A DNA stretch of 62,819 nt from a virus. A program made the translations under genes and the position numbers. This document shows positions 6,423 through 14,343 of this stretch, one piece after another. Location of the stretch: positions 1 to 62,819 of IMG/VR virus record IMGVR_UViG_3300025162_000007; one strand, written 5' to 3'. Each line of letters opens with the position of its first letter. Within the stretch, counting starts at the first letter, position 1. A model generated the notes under the pieces. That model saw only the letters and a list, made by a program, of their open reading frames with translations. It ran no database searches and was not told where the DNA came from.

Positions 6423-7631
6423 ATGTGTGGGATATTTGGAGCAGTAGGTAAGTATAGTCCTAATGATATAAGGTTACTTGCACTACTGAACATGAGTAGA
6501 GGAACAGATGCCACTGGATTTTACAATGGTAAGAAGTTACTTAAGGAAGCAGTAGATGCTAAAGACTTCTTACGTGACCACAGAGATTACTTTCTAGATA
6601 AGACACAGTATATTATGGGGCATACTAGACTTGGTACTCATGGTAGTAAACTTAAAGATGAAAATGCCCACCCGTTTATTGTAGGTACTATAACTGGAAC
6701 TCATAATGGTATGATTAATAATACCAAAGAGTTAAAAGAAAAGCATGGTGTAGACTATAAAGTAGATAGCCAATATATATTCTACTTACTTAACACTGGG
6801 ATTGATAAGTTAAATGAATTGTGGGGATACTATTGTCTTGCATATGTTGATAGTAAAAAACCTAAAGAGTTTAACTTACTTAAACACGATGGGCAATTAA
6901 GTATAGTTGAGTCTAATGGTGTACTATACTACTCCTCTAATGGTGATGATTTGTTTACGGTATTTGGAAAGCAAGCTAAAGTAAAAGACGTACCTACTGA
7001 TACTAAGTTGACTATAGATATAGATACACTAAAGATATACTCTACTAAGTTAATAGGACTTAACGGTAGATTTAAAGCTGGTACTACTTGTTGTGGTGAA
7101 ACTTATACTACTACTAAGACAGGAACTGGTAGGCATGGTGATAGCATTTATAACTTTAGAGATGATGAAGAGGATAGAGGAGGATACTGTGAAAGTGATT
7201 ATGACTATGAGAAAAGTCCTTATGGTTATTATTTTCATGGAGTGTTTCACCCTTATGCTAACACAGTATGGGATACTAATACTAAACGCTATACTAACTC
7301 AGTAATAGATAAAGAATTAAAAGCTATAGAAGCTGAAGCTAGTGTTGCTGAAAAGAAAGAAGAAGCTAAAGAAGCAGAGAAAGAAATAAAAAGAAACTTA
7401 AGTAGTGACTGTACAATTTGTGGTAGTCCTAGATTTATACAGGACTTAACTTTTATAGCGTGTGATGAAGGCTGGGGCAAGGCTGAGATGTGTGGTGAGT
7501 GCTGGGCTAAGTACATACGTGCAGGGTATAGTATAAGTGGTATGCTATTTAGTAGAGATAATGAAGTACCTATCGTAAAGAAAGTACCGCTTAAAATAGT
7601 AGGTGGTAAGTCTATTTGGGACGGTAAGTAG
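6423..7631 (+). CDS. Class II glutamine amidotransferase with C-terminal cysteine motif
   Basis: 402 aa. Starts MCGIFGA, giving the N-terminal nucleophile Cys2 after Met removal. GHTRLGTHG at 66-74, NAHPF at 81-85 and THNGMINN at 93-100 are the hallmarks of the Ntn-hydrolase glutaminase domain, which releases ammonia from glutamine. The C-terminal half has no PRPP, sugar-isomerase or asparagine synthetase domain. Instead it has a glycine/tyrosine-rich acidic linker, a charged helix, and cysteines near 330, 333, 347, 357 and 360 that may bind zinc. Strong AAAGGAGGT upstream. Immediately downstream of the amidoligase gene, so it probably feeds that enzyme or acts on the same substrate. Confidence 0.88.
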   Translation: MCGIFGAVGKYSPNDIRLLALLNMSRGTDATGFYNGKKLLKEAVDAKDFLRDHRDYFLDKTQYIMGHTRLGTHGSKLKDENAHPFIVGTITGTHNGMINNTKELKEKHGVDYKVDSQYIFYLLNTGIDKLNELWGYYCLAYVDSKKPKEFNLLKHDGQLSIVESNGVLYYSSNGDDLFTVFGKQAKVKDVPTDTKLTIDIDTLKIYSTKLIGLNGRFKAGTTCCGETYTTTKTGTGRHGDSIYNFRDDEEDRGGYCESDYDYEKSPYGYYFHGVFHPYANTVWDTNTKRYTNSVIDKELKAIEAEASVAEKKEEAKEAEKEIKRNLSSDCTICGSPRFIQDLTFIACDEGWGKAEMCGECWAKYIRAGYSISGMLFSRDNEVPIVKKVPLKIVGGKSIWDGK

Positions 7632-7632
7632 T

Positions 7633-7827
7633 ATGAGTAAAGATAAGCCAACTAATATCTTTGAATGCGAACACTATACTATTCCTTTACCAACTGCATT
7701 ACTTGTAGATGAAAAAGATAAATGGGAAGTATGCCTACAATATAGTCAAGTACAAGGACAACCAAGCTATGTTACAGGAGTATACATAAGTAAGCCTAGT
7801 GAGGAACAGTTCTATGGAGGTGCATAA
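7633..7827 (+). CDS. Hypothetical protein, 64 aa
   Basis: ATG 7633 lies one base after the amidotransferase stop, which suggests coupling; upstream in-frame starts lie inside that gene. A short all-beta-looking protein (ECEHYTIPLPTALLV, WEVCLQYSQVQ, YVTGVYISKP). No family recognised. Its place directly behind the amidoligase and amidotransferase makes it a candidate partner or substrate. Confidence 0.5.
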   Translation: MSKDKPTNIFECEHYTIPLPTALLVDEKDKWEVCLQYSQVQGQPSYVTGVYISKPSEEQFYGGA

Positions 7828-8118
7828 TTGACAGTTAACTATAGTGAAGGACTGAAGAACCTAGTTAAGTACAGAACAATAGAGAACGCTGACATGATAG
7901 GTAGTGTAACTGATGATGAGTTTTGCAATGAAGTAGCTTCTAGATGTATTGAAGAAGTTAAGATGTTTGATAAAGACTTCTATACTTTCTGTATAGATAT
8001 AGCTAGAAGCATGAGCAAAGACTTAAAGGAAGCCTATGAGTTTAATGATGTTAAGAGTGCTGAGAAGTTTCTTAATGATAAGTATGGTAAGAAGATTAAA
8101 GTAGTAAAGGAGAATTAA
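7828..8118 (+). CDS. Hypothetical protein, 96 aa, TTG start
   Basis: Begins with TTG immediately after the previous stop, with TGGAGGTG five bases upstream deciding the start. Acidic and helical (FCNEVASRCIEEVKMFDKDFYTFCIDIARS), with three cysteines. Not recognised. Confidence 0.6.
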   Translation: MTVNYSEGLKNLVKYRTIENADMIGSVTDDEFCNEVASRCIEEVKMFDKDFYTFCIDIARSMSKDLKEAYEFNDVKSAEKFLNDKYGKKIKVVKEN

Positions 8119-8120
8119 TT

Positions 8121-8291
8121 GTGATAACTAAAAATAAATCTAATCTAACTAAAAAAAGATTACTTGCTATTAATATACTTGAAACTATAGCTAGTATGTT
8201 AGGTGACGAAACTATCTTTGACTGTAAAGATGATGATGATAAGTGGTACAAGTTTGAAGATGCCGTTACTAAACTAATAGAGGAGGATTAA
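8121..8291 (+). CDS. Small protein, 56 aa, GTG start
   Basis: A GTG at 8121 follows AAAGGAG eight bases upstream and opens a 56-codon frame ending TAA at 8289-8291. The product is basic at the N-terminus (ITKNKSNLTKKRL), then helical (AINILETIASML), then has CKDDDDKWYKFEDAV. It fills an otherwise empty gap and its end carries the AGGAGG site of the next gene. Function unknown. Confidence 0.6.
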   Translation: MITKNKSNLTKKRLLAINILETIASMLGDETIFDCKDDDDKWYKFEDAVTKLIEED

Positions 8292-8294
8292 CTT

Positions 8295-8561
8295 ATGATG
8301 ATACATGGTGTTGTATGCCCCAACTGTAAAGACTTTATATATAGCAGAACAAGACACGACTTTAGGACTTGCACTTGTGGTGATACCTCTATTGATGGTG
8401 GACAGACTGACTATATAAAGCTAAGTGCTAAAAACATGAAGGATATACAACACTTAACTATGGAGATAAAGACTACACTTGGAAAACTTTATGATGACTG
8501 GAACTTAAAATTAGATAAACTAGGACTTATACCTACTAAGACTATCAAAAGGGGAACTTGA
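8295..8561 (+). CDS. Zinc-ribbon-like protein, 88 aa
   Basis: Strong AGGAGG before ATG 8295 (a second ATG follows at 8298). CPNC at about residues 9-12 and CTCGD near 29-33 suggest a zinc-binding head, followed by a lysine-rich helix. It resembles small phage zinc proteins that read VVCPNCKDFIYSRTRHDFR; function unknown. Confidence 0.6.
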   Translation: MMIHGVVCPNCKDFIYSRTRHDFRTCTCGDTSIDGGQTDYIKLSAKNMKDIQHLTMEIKTTLGKLYDDWNLKLDKLGLIPTKTIKRGT

Positions 8562-8563
8562 CA

Positions 8564-8854
8564 ATGGTTACAAAGTGTGATACTATGAGTAGTGCAAGAC
8601 GTTTACTTAGGTGTAACTTGTATGACTTGATGCTAGAGATAGAAGACTTAATAGCGGACAACTTATCTGTCATTAGTAATGATGATAAGATAAAGTTACG
8701 TGCTGCTAATAGTCTACTAGCCAATGTATATGAGAGGCATACTGTAAAGTTAGATGCTAAGTTTAACAAAGAGAATAATATAGAGAGGTTTAAGTATGAT
8801 GAAAGCAAAGGTTTTATTAGACAGGGTATTAGTAAAGAAGGAAGTGGAGAGTAA
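8564..8854 (+). CDS. Hypothetical helical protein, 96 aa
   Basis: ATG 8564 is preferred, about ten bases after AGGGG; a TTG six bases upstream is also possible. A mainly alpha protein with two leucine-rich helices (ARRLLRCNLYDLMLEIEDLI and KLRAANSLLANVYERH). Its 3' end overlaps the GroES-like gene by 59 bases, unusually long for this genome. Confidence 0.55.
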   Translation: MVTKCDTMSSARRLLRCNLYDLMLEIEDLIADNLSVISNDDKIKLRAANSLLANVYERHTVKLDAKFNKENNIERFKYDESKGFIRQGISKEGSGE

Positions 8855-9071
8855 GACTACTAGTGGTGGTATCATTATACCTGATACTATCAGAAGTAAT
8901 AACTTTATTAAGGCTACTGTTATCACTTGTGGTAAAGATATACATGACATAATAGCTGGAGAAGTATTACTTATTACTAAGAATACTGGTATAGATATTT
9001 CAGTAGGAGAAGATACCCTTACCATACTTAGAGAAGGTGAAATACTTTGTAAGTTATATGAGGAGGAATAG
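8796..9071 (+). CDS. groES: GroES-like co-chaperonin
   Basis: 91 aa, close to the 90-100 aa of Cpn10. The start VLLDRVLVKKEVESKTTSGG is followed by IIIPDT, the mobile loop that binds GroEL; the rest follows the Cpn10 barrel (ATVITCGKDIHDIIAGEVLLI, LREGEILCKLY at the end). The family caps GroEL, and phages that carry it (T4 gp31 type) use it to fold the capsid protein. No GroEL is encoded here, so it would pair with the host's. Preceded by GAGAGG and nested in the end of the previous gene. Confidence 0.88.
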   Translation: MMKAKVLLDRVLVKKEVESKTTSGGIIIPDTIRSNNFIKATVITCGKDIHDIIAGEVLLITKNTGIDISVGEDTLTILREGEILCKLYEEE

Positions 9072-9072
9072 T

Positions 9073-9465
9073 ATGCCAACAACACACTTTAGTACGGAAT
9101 ATGCACAGTACTTAGAAGAACATAGATGTATTTATGAACAGATACGACGTAACCGTCAACAGATGCCGGAAGTACGTTACTTACGTAGTGGTATAAATAT
9201 ACAACAACAATATGAAGCTAGTAGTGGCAGGGGTATGCCAATACAACATGCTGCTGTTGAATTACTTAACCCATTTGTAACTATAGAAGGAACAGATTAT
9301 GTAATAGTAAAAGGAGTTAAGGTAAAGAAGGAAGAGATGTCGTTACTTCAAGAGTTAGTATATACTAATGAGTATAGAGAGCCATCTAAATTAGCTACTC
9401 AACAATTTAATATAGAGGAATTAGAAAGAATATATCAAGAAGTAATTAGAGTAAGACGTAGATGA
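9073..9465 (+). CDS. Hypothetical protein, 130 aa
   Basis: Start at ATG 9073, directly behind AGGAGG; a longer in-frame start at 9037 lies inside groES. Basic, glutamine- and arginine-rich (YEQIRRNRQQMPEVRYLRSG), with a central beta segment (FVTIEGTDYVIVKGVKVKKEE) and a helical charged C-terminus. No recognised family. Ends in an ATGA overlap. Confidence 0.6.
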   Translation: MPTTHFSTEYAQYLEEHRCIYEQIRRNRQQMPEVRYLRSGINIQQQYEASSGRGMPIQHAAVELLNPFVTIEGTDYVIVKGVKVKKEEMSLLQELVYTNEYREPSKLATQQFNIEELERIYQEVIRVRRR

Positions 9466-9659
9466 CAGTAAAGAGAAGTGAACTAATACTAACAATAGTT
9501 AAGTATATAAGGAAGAGAATGGAGTGGGATAACACTACTCCATTATCTTCTATTATATATAGCGAAGTCAATAAGCATGGTAGAAACAGTCAGACTAATC
9601 GCTTTAATAACAATTTACTTAAAGAGGTAAAGGCATACTTTAAAGATGAACTCAAGTGA
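9462..9659 (+). CDS. Hypothetical basic protein, 65 aa
   Basis: Starts in ATGA overlapping the previous stop. Basic and mostly helical, with a serine/asparagine-rich centre. It overlaps the helicase start by 14 bases, so the two are probably co-translated. It may be a helicase accessory protein; that rests on position alone. Confidence 0.5.
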   Translation: MTVKRSELILTIVKYIRKRMEWDNTTPLSSIIYSEVNKHGRNSQTNRFNNNLLKEVKAYFKDELK

Positions 9660-11301
9660 ACGCACAATTATAGACTACACTGGTTTGTACTACATAGTAC
9701 AGTTACCAATAGGCACACCTCTAGCTTGGAAGCACAACTGTATACTTAGAGAGTACATAAAGTCATGTACTTCAAAGTACACTTGGGCTGAAAGACTAAA
9801 GTATAACGGGGACAGTAAGTTATGGACTACTGAGTTACCTAACTATAAAGTTATAGTAGACTTACTAGCATATCTTAGAGATAATCACTTGCCTTTCTTT
9901 GCTACTGATAAGTTGATTACTAAGATTACTGAGCTAGAAAACTATGATGCTAGAGGTAAACTTAATACTATAGAGTTAAAAGCAGAGAATATCAAGGGTA
10001 TAAAATTACCCTTAAGAAATTACCAATATACAGCAGTAAAGTTTCTAGAAGATGCTGGTGGTAAAGCTATCATTGCATTAGGTACTGGTGTAGGAAAGAC
10101 ACTTGTGGCACTTAGTTACTGTATAAAGAATAACAAGAAGGCTATTATAATATGCCCCTCTCAAGGTGGCAAGACAAAGCGAAGCTGGGCGTATGAAGTA
10201 TATAAGTGTACAGACAAGCAACCGCTAATTATATGGAGCGGTAGTAAACTAGATTTGGTACAGTACTGTAATGCTGACTTCATCATAGTTAACTATGAGT
10301 TATTAGATAAGTTTCGTGGATTACTACTTAACTTGATAAATCTACATGGTTTTGATACAGTAATAATAGATGAAAGTCACTCAATAAAAAACTTGAAAGC
10401 TAAACGTACTAGTAGTATACATGAGTTAAGTATGAACTGTACTGGAAGAATACTACTAAGTGCTACTGCTATACGTAATAAACCTGATGAGATATACAGT
10501 CAGTTAAATCTAGTTGCACCTGAGAGGTTTAATAATAAACGTAACTTTAAAGAAAAGTATTATGGCAAGCGTATGTTTCAAGGTAACAAGTTCTTCTATA
10601 CTAGACAGAGTAAGATACAACTTACTAACCTTAACCTTGATATACAAGGGTGCTACTTCTATCGTGATAAGATGAAGATAGTATTTGAGTTACCCTCTCT
10701 AATGATAGAAACTATTTACTATGACTTACCTACTAAAATAAGAAGTACACTTGAGGTACAGAATAAGCAACAACAGTTTCAAACACTTGCTCATGCTATG
10801 ATACCTAATACTGTTAAGCTAGTAGAGAAGTTATTGTTAGATGAAGATAATAAAAAGATAATACTATACTCAGGGTTTGTTGCTGTAGTAGAGGAGTTAA
10901 CTAAGCGACTAGGTAAACTTGCTACACTAAATCATGGTAGACTAACAAGTACTGAGCAACAGGATAACTTTAAAAGTTTTGTAGAGGATAGTAAGACTAG
11001 AGTAATAGTTGCAACCTACCAGTCACTGAGTGAGTCTATTAACTTACAGGAACAAAGTAGTATAGTAGTATTTAATGATACCCCATACCTTACTGCTCAG
11101 ATAGAACAAGCATATGGTAGAGTATATAGAATAGGACAGAAGGATACTTGCTACTGTTATCTTCAAGGCTTTAGTGATACTTATACTGATGAAGTATTTA
11201 CTATCATAGAGAATAAAGATATCATACTTAAGAAAGTATTAGAAGGTAAAGACAAGGAAGGTAGCTTTTGTAATCAAGTAATAAAACCAAAGGATTGCTA
11301 A
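9646..11301 (+). CDS. SNF2-type superfamily 2 DNA helicase/translocase
   Basis: 551 aa. Helicase motifs in order: GTGVGKT at 146-152 (Walker A), IIDESHSIKN (DExH motif II), LLSATAIRNKP (motif III), then IVATYQSLSESINLQ and QAYGRVYRIGQKD (motif VI). The RIGQ signature is typical of SNF2/SWI2 ATPases, which move along duplex DNA or remodel protein-DNA complexes. It has about 120 N-terminal residues of unknown fold and a lysine-rich tail. It is the only helicase seen in the genome but lies in the early operon, away from the replication genes, so it may serve recombination, replication or defence against host proteins. Confidence 0.88.
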   Translation: MNSSERTIIDYTGLYYIVQLPIGTPLAWKHNCILREYIKSCTSKYTWAERLKYNGDSKLWTTELPNYKVIVDLLAYLRDNHLPFFATDKLITKITELENYDARGKLNTIELKAENIKGIKLPLRNYQYTAVKFLEDAGGKAIIALGTGVGKTLVALSYCIKNNKKAIIICPSQGGKTKRSWAYEVYKCTDKQPLIIWSGSKLDLVQYCNADFIIVNYELLDKFRGLLLNLINLHGFDTVIIDESHSIKNLKAKRTSSIHELSMNCTGRILLSATAIRNKPDEIYSQLNLVAPERFNNKRNFKEKYYGKRMFQGNKFFYTRQSKIQLTNLNLDIQGCYFYRDKMKIVFELPSLMIETIYYDLPTKIRSTLEVQNKQQQFQTLAHAMIPNTVKLVEKLLLDEDNKKIILYSGFVAVVEELTKRLGKLATLNHGRLTSTEQQDNFKSFVEDSKTRVIVATYQSLSESINLQEQSSIVVFNDTPYLTAQIEQAYGRVYRIGQKDTCYCYLQGFSDTYTDEVFTIIENKDIILKKVLEGKDKEGSFCNQVIKPKDC

Positions 11302-11308
11302 GGCAATC
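11293..11308 (+). terminator. Small hairpin at the end of the helicase gene
   Basis: GATTGC at 11293-11298 and GCAATC at 11303-11308 with a TAAG loop containing the stop codon. The stem is short and the following T-run weak, so at most a weak terminator or mRNA end structure. Confidence 0.3.
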
Positions 11309-11330
11309 ATTTATACTAAAGGAGGATTAA

Positions 11331-12092
11331 ATGGATATACAAAAAGAGTTTGAAAAGTGGTGGGGAGAAAATAAAAAAAGTTATCTCCAATGGGCAGATG
11401 AAGTAAATGCAAAACAAACAGGGAAAAAGGCTTTCCAAGCTGGTGCTGAACTTATGTCTGACGAGCTATCAAAGTCTAACACTAGAATAGTAGAACTAGA
11501 GGCAGTAGTCAGTAGCCAAGCGAATGAGATAGAGAAGTTAAAAGAGAATATAATTAAACTTGGAGCTAGAATAGTAGAGGGTAATTTTAAGACATCAGAC
11601 CTACAACAAAGGCTGGATAAAGCAGTAGAAATACTAAAAGACGGTGAACACAAAGCCCCTACTTGTAGAGTTATTAAAGCACTAGAAGTTTTAGAGGCTA
11701 ATCCATTGAATACAAGTCAGGTAGGAACGACGACTTCTGCGAACTCGGTTAAGAGCTGTGTTTCCTGTATACACGATAATGACAGTGACAGTGAGCAATT
11801 ACTCCCTATATGTGAGGCTTGTGTTAATGATTGGGTAATAGAATATGTTAACTGGAAACCAATTCCAAGTCAGGTAGAGAGTAAGGACCAACTACTAACT
11901 ACTAATGAAAGTAGTAGCAAAGTAGTAGAAAAGAGTTGTGATAATTGTGCAACAGACCCTTGCTCTAAACCACAAGACAGAAGATGTAAAGAGTGTTCTT
12001 ATAGCAGAGAAAGAAATATATCTATGGACGGTGATACTTTTTATAAAGATAATTGGACAGCGTCAATAGAGAGTAAAGAGGTAGAGAAATGA
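11331..12092 (+). CDS. Coiled-coil protein with C-terminal cysteine pairs
   Basis: 253 aa behind AAAGGAGG. An N-terminal segment (FEKWWGENKKSYLQWADEV) leads to a coiled coil (about residues 40-115, with ELSKSNTRIVELEAVVSSQ-type heptads). Then come cysteine pairs CVSC, CEAC, CDNC, CSK and CKEC that could form zinc knuckles. A WTASIES ending recalls phage early proteins of unknown role. It may be a modular DNA- or protein-binding factor; not identified. Confidence 0.6.
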   Translation: MDIQKEFEKWWGENKKSYLQWADEVNAKQTGKKAFQAGAELMSDELSKSNTRIVELEAVVSSQANEIEKLKENIIKLGARIVEGNFKTSDLQQRLDKAVEILKDGEHKAPTCRVIKALEVLEANPLNTSQVGTTTSANSVKSCVSCIHDNDSDSEQLLPICEACVNDWVIEYVNWKPIPSQVESKDQLLTTNESSSKVVEKSCDNCATDPCSKPQDRRCKECSYSRERNISMDGDTFYKDNWTASIESKEVEK

Positions 12093-12376
12093 AAATAATT
12101 AAATGGAAAGCAAAATGGTTTAAAAACTTAAGTTTACTTTATAAAGATAATAACTTAATAACAACGGTAGATAACTTAACTAGTTGTAATCCTAGTAGGG
12201 TATTTATTAATCCTAAAGATGCTACTAAACTACATAATATATTACATAAAGAGTTTAAAAAGGATTACCCTTACTTAAGTAAACATAATATACAAAGTAG
12301 TGTTGCTGCATACTTACTCAATCTTGAACCTGTTAATACTAAAGGAATAACGAAAGGATGGATACTAATAATATGA
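12089..12376 (+). CDS. Hypothetical basic protein, 95 aa
   Basis: Starts in ATGA overlapping the previous stop. Lysine-rich with tryptophans at the start (KIIKWKAKWFKNLSLLY), then an asparagine/leucine-rich helix. It ends in an ATGA overlap with the phosphoesterase gene. Unknown function. Confidence 0.55.
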   Translation: MKIIKWKAKWFKNLSLLYKDNNLITTVDNLTSCNPSRVFINPKDATKLHNILHKEFKKDYPYLSKHNIQSSVAAYLLNLEPVNTKGITKGWILII

Positions 12377-12867
12377 TATGGTTTACAAGTGATACTCACT
12401 TTGGACACAGTAACATAATAGGTTATTGTCAACGTGAGTATAGTGATGTAGTAGAAATGAATGAAGATATAATCCGTAAATGGAATAGTAAAATACAGGA
12501 AGGTGATACTGTATATCACTTAGGTGACTTTGGGTTTGGTAACTCACACTTTATTAAGACTTGTTATGATAGGTTAAAGGGAAAGAAGATATTACTTAAA
12601 GGTAATCACGATAAGAAGAACTTAAAGATACTTCCATTCTTAAGTGATAGTATATTAGTTGTACACTATGATAGATATTTACTAGTACTGTGTCACTATC
12701 CTATGTTAAGTTGGCCTCATATGGCATATGGTAGTATTCACTTACATGGGCATACCCATAGAGAAACTCCTACCGATACTAAACTTAATAGATTTAATGT
12801 ATGTGTTGAGAATAATAGGTTTTATCCAGTAAGTATAGAAGAAATACTGGCACAATATAACAAATAA
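12373..12867 (+). CDS. Calcineurin-like metallophosphoesterase
   Basis: 164 aa from ATG 12373, chosen because it forms an ATGA overlap and gives the family-typical start MIWFTSDTHFGH; an in-frame ATG at 12358 has no well-placed site. All metal-binding motifs are present in order: SDTHFGH, GDFGFG, GNHDK, CHYP and HGHTH. The fold hydrolyses phosphoesters with two metal ions. Small phage and bacterial members of this length are diverse and the substrate is unknown; nucleotides or nucleic-acid ends are possible. Last gene of the left early operon. Confidence 0.85.
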   Translation: MIWFTSDTHFGHSNIIGYCQREYSDVVEMNEDIIRKWNSKIQEGDTVYHLGDFGFGNSHFIKTCYDRLKGKKILLKGNHDKKNLKILPFLSDSILVVHYDRYLLVLCHYPMLSWPHMAYGSIHLHGHTHRETPTDTKLNRFNVCVENNRFYPVSIEEILAQYNK

Positions 12868-12901
12868 CTTGTAACAAATAAGTATACCTTTTTGTTACAA
12901 G
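12868..12901. terminator. Hairpin between convergent operons
   Basis: CTTGTAACAAA at 12868-12878 and TTTGTTACAAG at 12891-12901 form a perfect 11-bp stem with a 12-base loop. It lies exactly between the stop of the phosphoesterase and the stop of the minus-strand clpP-like gene. The U-tracts are poor, so termination may be factor-aided, but position and symmetry support a shared bidirectional terminator. Confidence 0.65.
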
Positions 12902-12902
12902 G

Positions 12903-13394
12903 CTATATTATTTTATCACACAGTCCTAACTCTAATGCTTGGGCAGCAGTTAACCACACTTCAGGTTTACCCTTAATTAATTTACGCCAAAATGTCACAG
13001 ACTTTTTACTATTGTCTGCTAGTATTCTATAGTACTGTTCATCAAACTTACGTACTTGTTTAATCCAATCTTCCATTTCTGACATATCCATTTCATCAGT
13101 CACCTGTAGTTGACTTTCATGTATCATTAGCCATGCGTCTTTTTCCATGTGTCGCTTATCCCCACACACAAACATAGCAACTGCCTCTGAACATACGTGT
13201 CCAAAGGCAACTGTTGTTATTGGAACCTTACATAATCTTACTCTACCAGAGAAAGCAAGTCCTGCACCTATGTCCCCACCATCACTACTAATGTGTAGTC
13301 TTATAGGTTCACCTATCTTTTCTAACTGATTCATAATAGCATCAAACTCGCCAAACTTATTATCTACTTCTGACGCAAAAGTGAACTGCTGCAT
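12903..13394 (-). CDS. clpP: ClpP-like serine protease
   Basis: 163 aa, slightly shorter than bacterial ClpP. HISSDGGDIGAGLAF is the substrate-binding loop, HVCSEAVAMFVCG carries the nucleophile serine, WLMIHES the catalytic histidine and LTAAQALELGLCDKII the conserved end. ClpP-fold enzymes include the housekeeping protease and phage prohead proteases. Here it is the last gene of a leftward non-structural operon, far from the capsid genes, so a role in remodelling host or phage proteins is as likely as head maturation. No unfoldase partner is seen. GAGGT precedes ATG 13394. Confidence 0.8.
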   Translation of the reverse strand: MQQFTFASEVDNKFGEFDAIMNQLEKIGEPIRLHISSDGGDIGAGLAFSGRVRLCKVPITTVAFGHVCSEAVAMFVCGDKRHMEKDAWLMIHESQLQVTDEMDMSEMEDWIKQVRKFDEQYYRILADNSKKSVTFWRKLIKGKPEVWLTAAQALELGLCDKII

Positions 13395-13403
13395 ATGTTA
13401 CCT

Positions 13404-13802
13404 CTATAGAAATAATGCTGTTGCTACAACTTGTCCTTTACTTATTCTTTTAGGTGCTTTATTAAAGTTAATAACTCTTATCTTAAATGTTTCTGCCGTT
13501 GGTGCAATGTGGGTAACTGGTATAAGACTATCCTTAACCATCACTTGTGGGTTAGCTAGTATGATAGCTTCTCCATACGCTTTAGGAGTGCTCTCAGTAT
13601 GTACTTCTATCAGCACACTGTCACCATACACTAAGTATGCCATACTATCACTTATAACATTACAGGTTTTAGGAGCCTTATATATAAAGGACGTATCTTC
13701 TTTTGTGGTTACTATGGGGACTTCTACTACTTTATCCTTTGTTACAATTAGTACTGGTTTTATTTTAGGTTGAAACTTTTTTCTTTCTGCTATTGTTTTC
13801 AT
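13404..13802 (-). CDS. Hypothetical beta-rich protein, 132 aa
   Basis: A basic N-terminus followed by alternating beta-strands, ending FKIRVINFNKAPKRISKGQ and VVATALFL. The last segment faintly recalls the strand-turn-strand end of beta-clip proteins such as dUTPases, but the catalytic motifs of dUTPase are not visible, so no function is assigned. It starts in ATGA overlap with the upstream gene. Confidence 0.5.
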   Translation of the reverse strand: MKTIAERKKFQPKIKPVLIVTKDKVVEVPIVTTKEDTSFIYKAPKTCNVISDSMAYLVYGDSVLIEVHTESTPKAYGEAIILANPQVMVKDSLIPVTHIAPTAETFKIRVINFNKAPKRISKGQVVATALFL

Positions 13803-14026
13803 TCTATGAACCTCCCATTAGTTACTATTACTTCTCCATCTATTGCTTCAACTGTACATTCAAAATCATAGTATTCTCTACCACAGTCTGGACATACAAC
13901 TGGTATGCCATTATCAAAATTACTTAACTCCATACTAATTAGTATAGCATCATCATCTTCAGTAGTATGTTCAACTAACTTTTCCTTTATCTCCTTCACT
14001 TGTTCTTCTACACTTTTAGTTTTCAT
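13799..14026 (-). CDS. Small zinc-knuckle protein, 75 aa
   Basis: A charged helical N-terminus (SVEEQVKEIKEKLVEHTTEDDD) then VVCPDCGREYYDFECTVEA, a C-x2-C plus later cysteine that may bind zinc. ATGA overlaps on both sides place it in one operon with FmdB-like and ClpP-like genes. Function unknown. Confidence 0.55.
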   Translation of the reverse strand: MKTKSVEEQVKEIKEKLVEHTTEDDDAILISMELSNFDNGIPVVCPDCGREYYDFECTVEAIDGEVIVTNGRFIE

Positions 14027-14343
14027 TTCTTTACTCCTTTAATATAATTTAGTAACCATTCTCTAGCTTCTTGCTCTTCCATTTTAACCATGAGTAGTTC
14101 AGTTGTGTATACTTCTAGTGCATCTGTAAACTGTTGAATAGTAATATCTTCCCTTTCATCACGCTTTTCATATGCCCATCTAAAGGGAGTCTGTAGTTCA
14201 AAACTATATCTGTATTTAATATCCTTATCTACTATATCAAACCACATACAACCATTAAGAAGTTTTCTAGTCTGCTTCTTAAGTTTATGTATACTTCTAT
14301 TTGCCTTCCTTACACTATTTACTAACTTACTAATAGTTATCAT
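14023..14343 (-). CDS. Hypothetical protein, 106 aa
   Basis: Basic N-terminal helix (SVRKANRSIHKLKKQTRKLL) and an acidic helical second half (EDITIQQFTDALEVYTTELL). Translationally coupled on both sides. No domain recognised. Confidence 0.55.
   Translation of the reverse strand: MITISKLVNSVRKANRSIHKLKKQTRKLLNGCMWFDIVDKDIKYRYSFELQTPFRWAYEKRDEREDITIQQFTDALEVYTTELLMVKMEEQEAREWLLNYIKGVKK

Noticed and set aside
8558-8563. TTGACA in the 8.5 kb region as a promoter -35
   Set aside because: It lies at a gene junction just after the AGGGG site and has no good -10 at 16-18 bases; it is explained by start and stop codons.
13404-13802. dUTPase
   Set aside because: Only the last strands look like a beta-clip; the conserved catalytic aspartate and the glycine-rich C-terminal motif are not visible.
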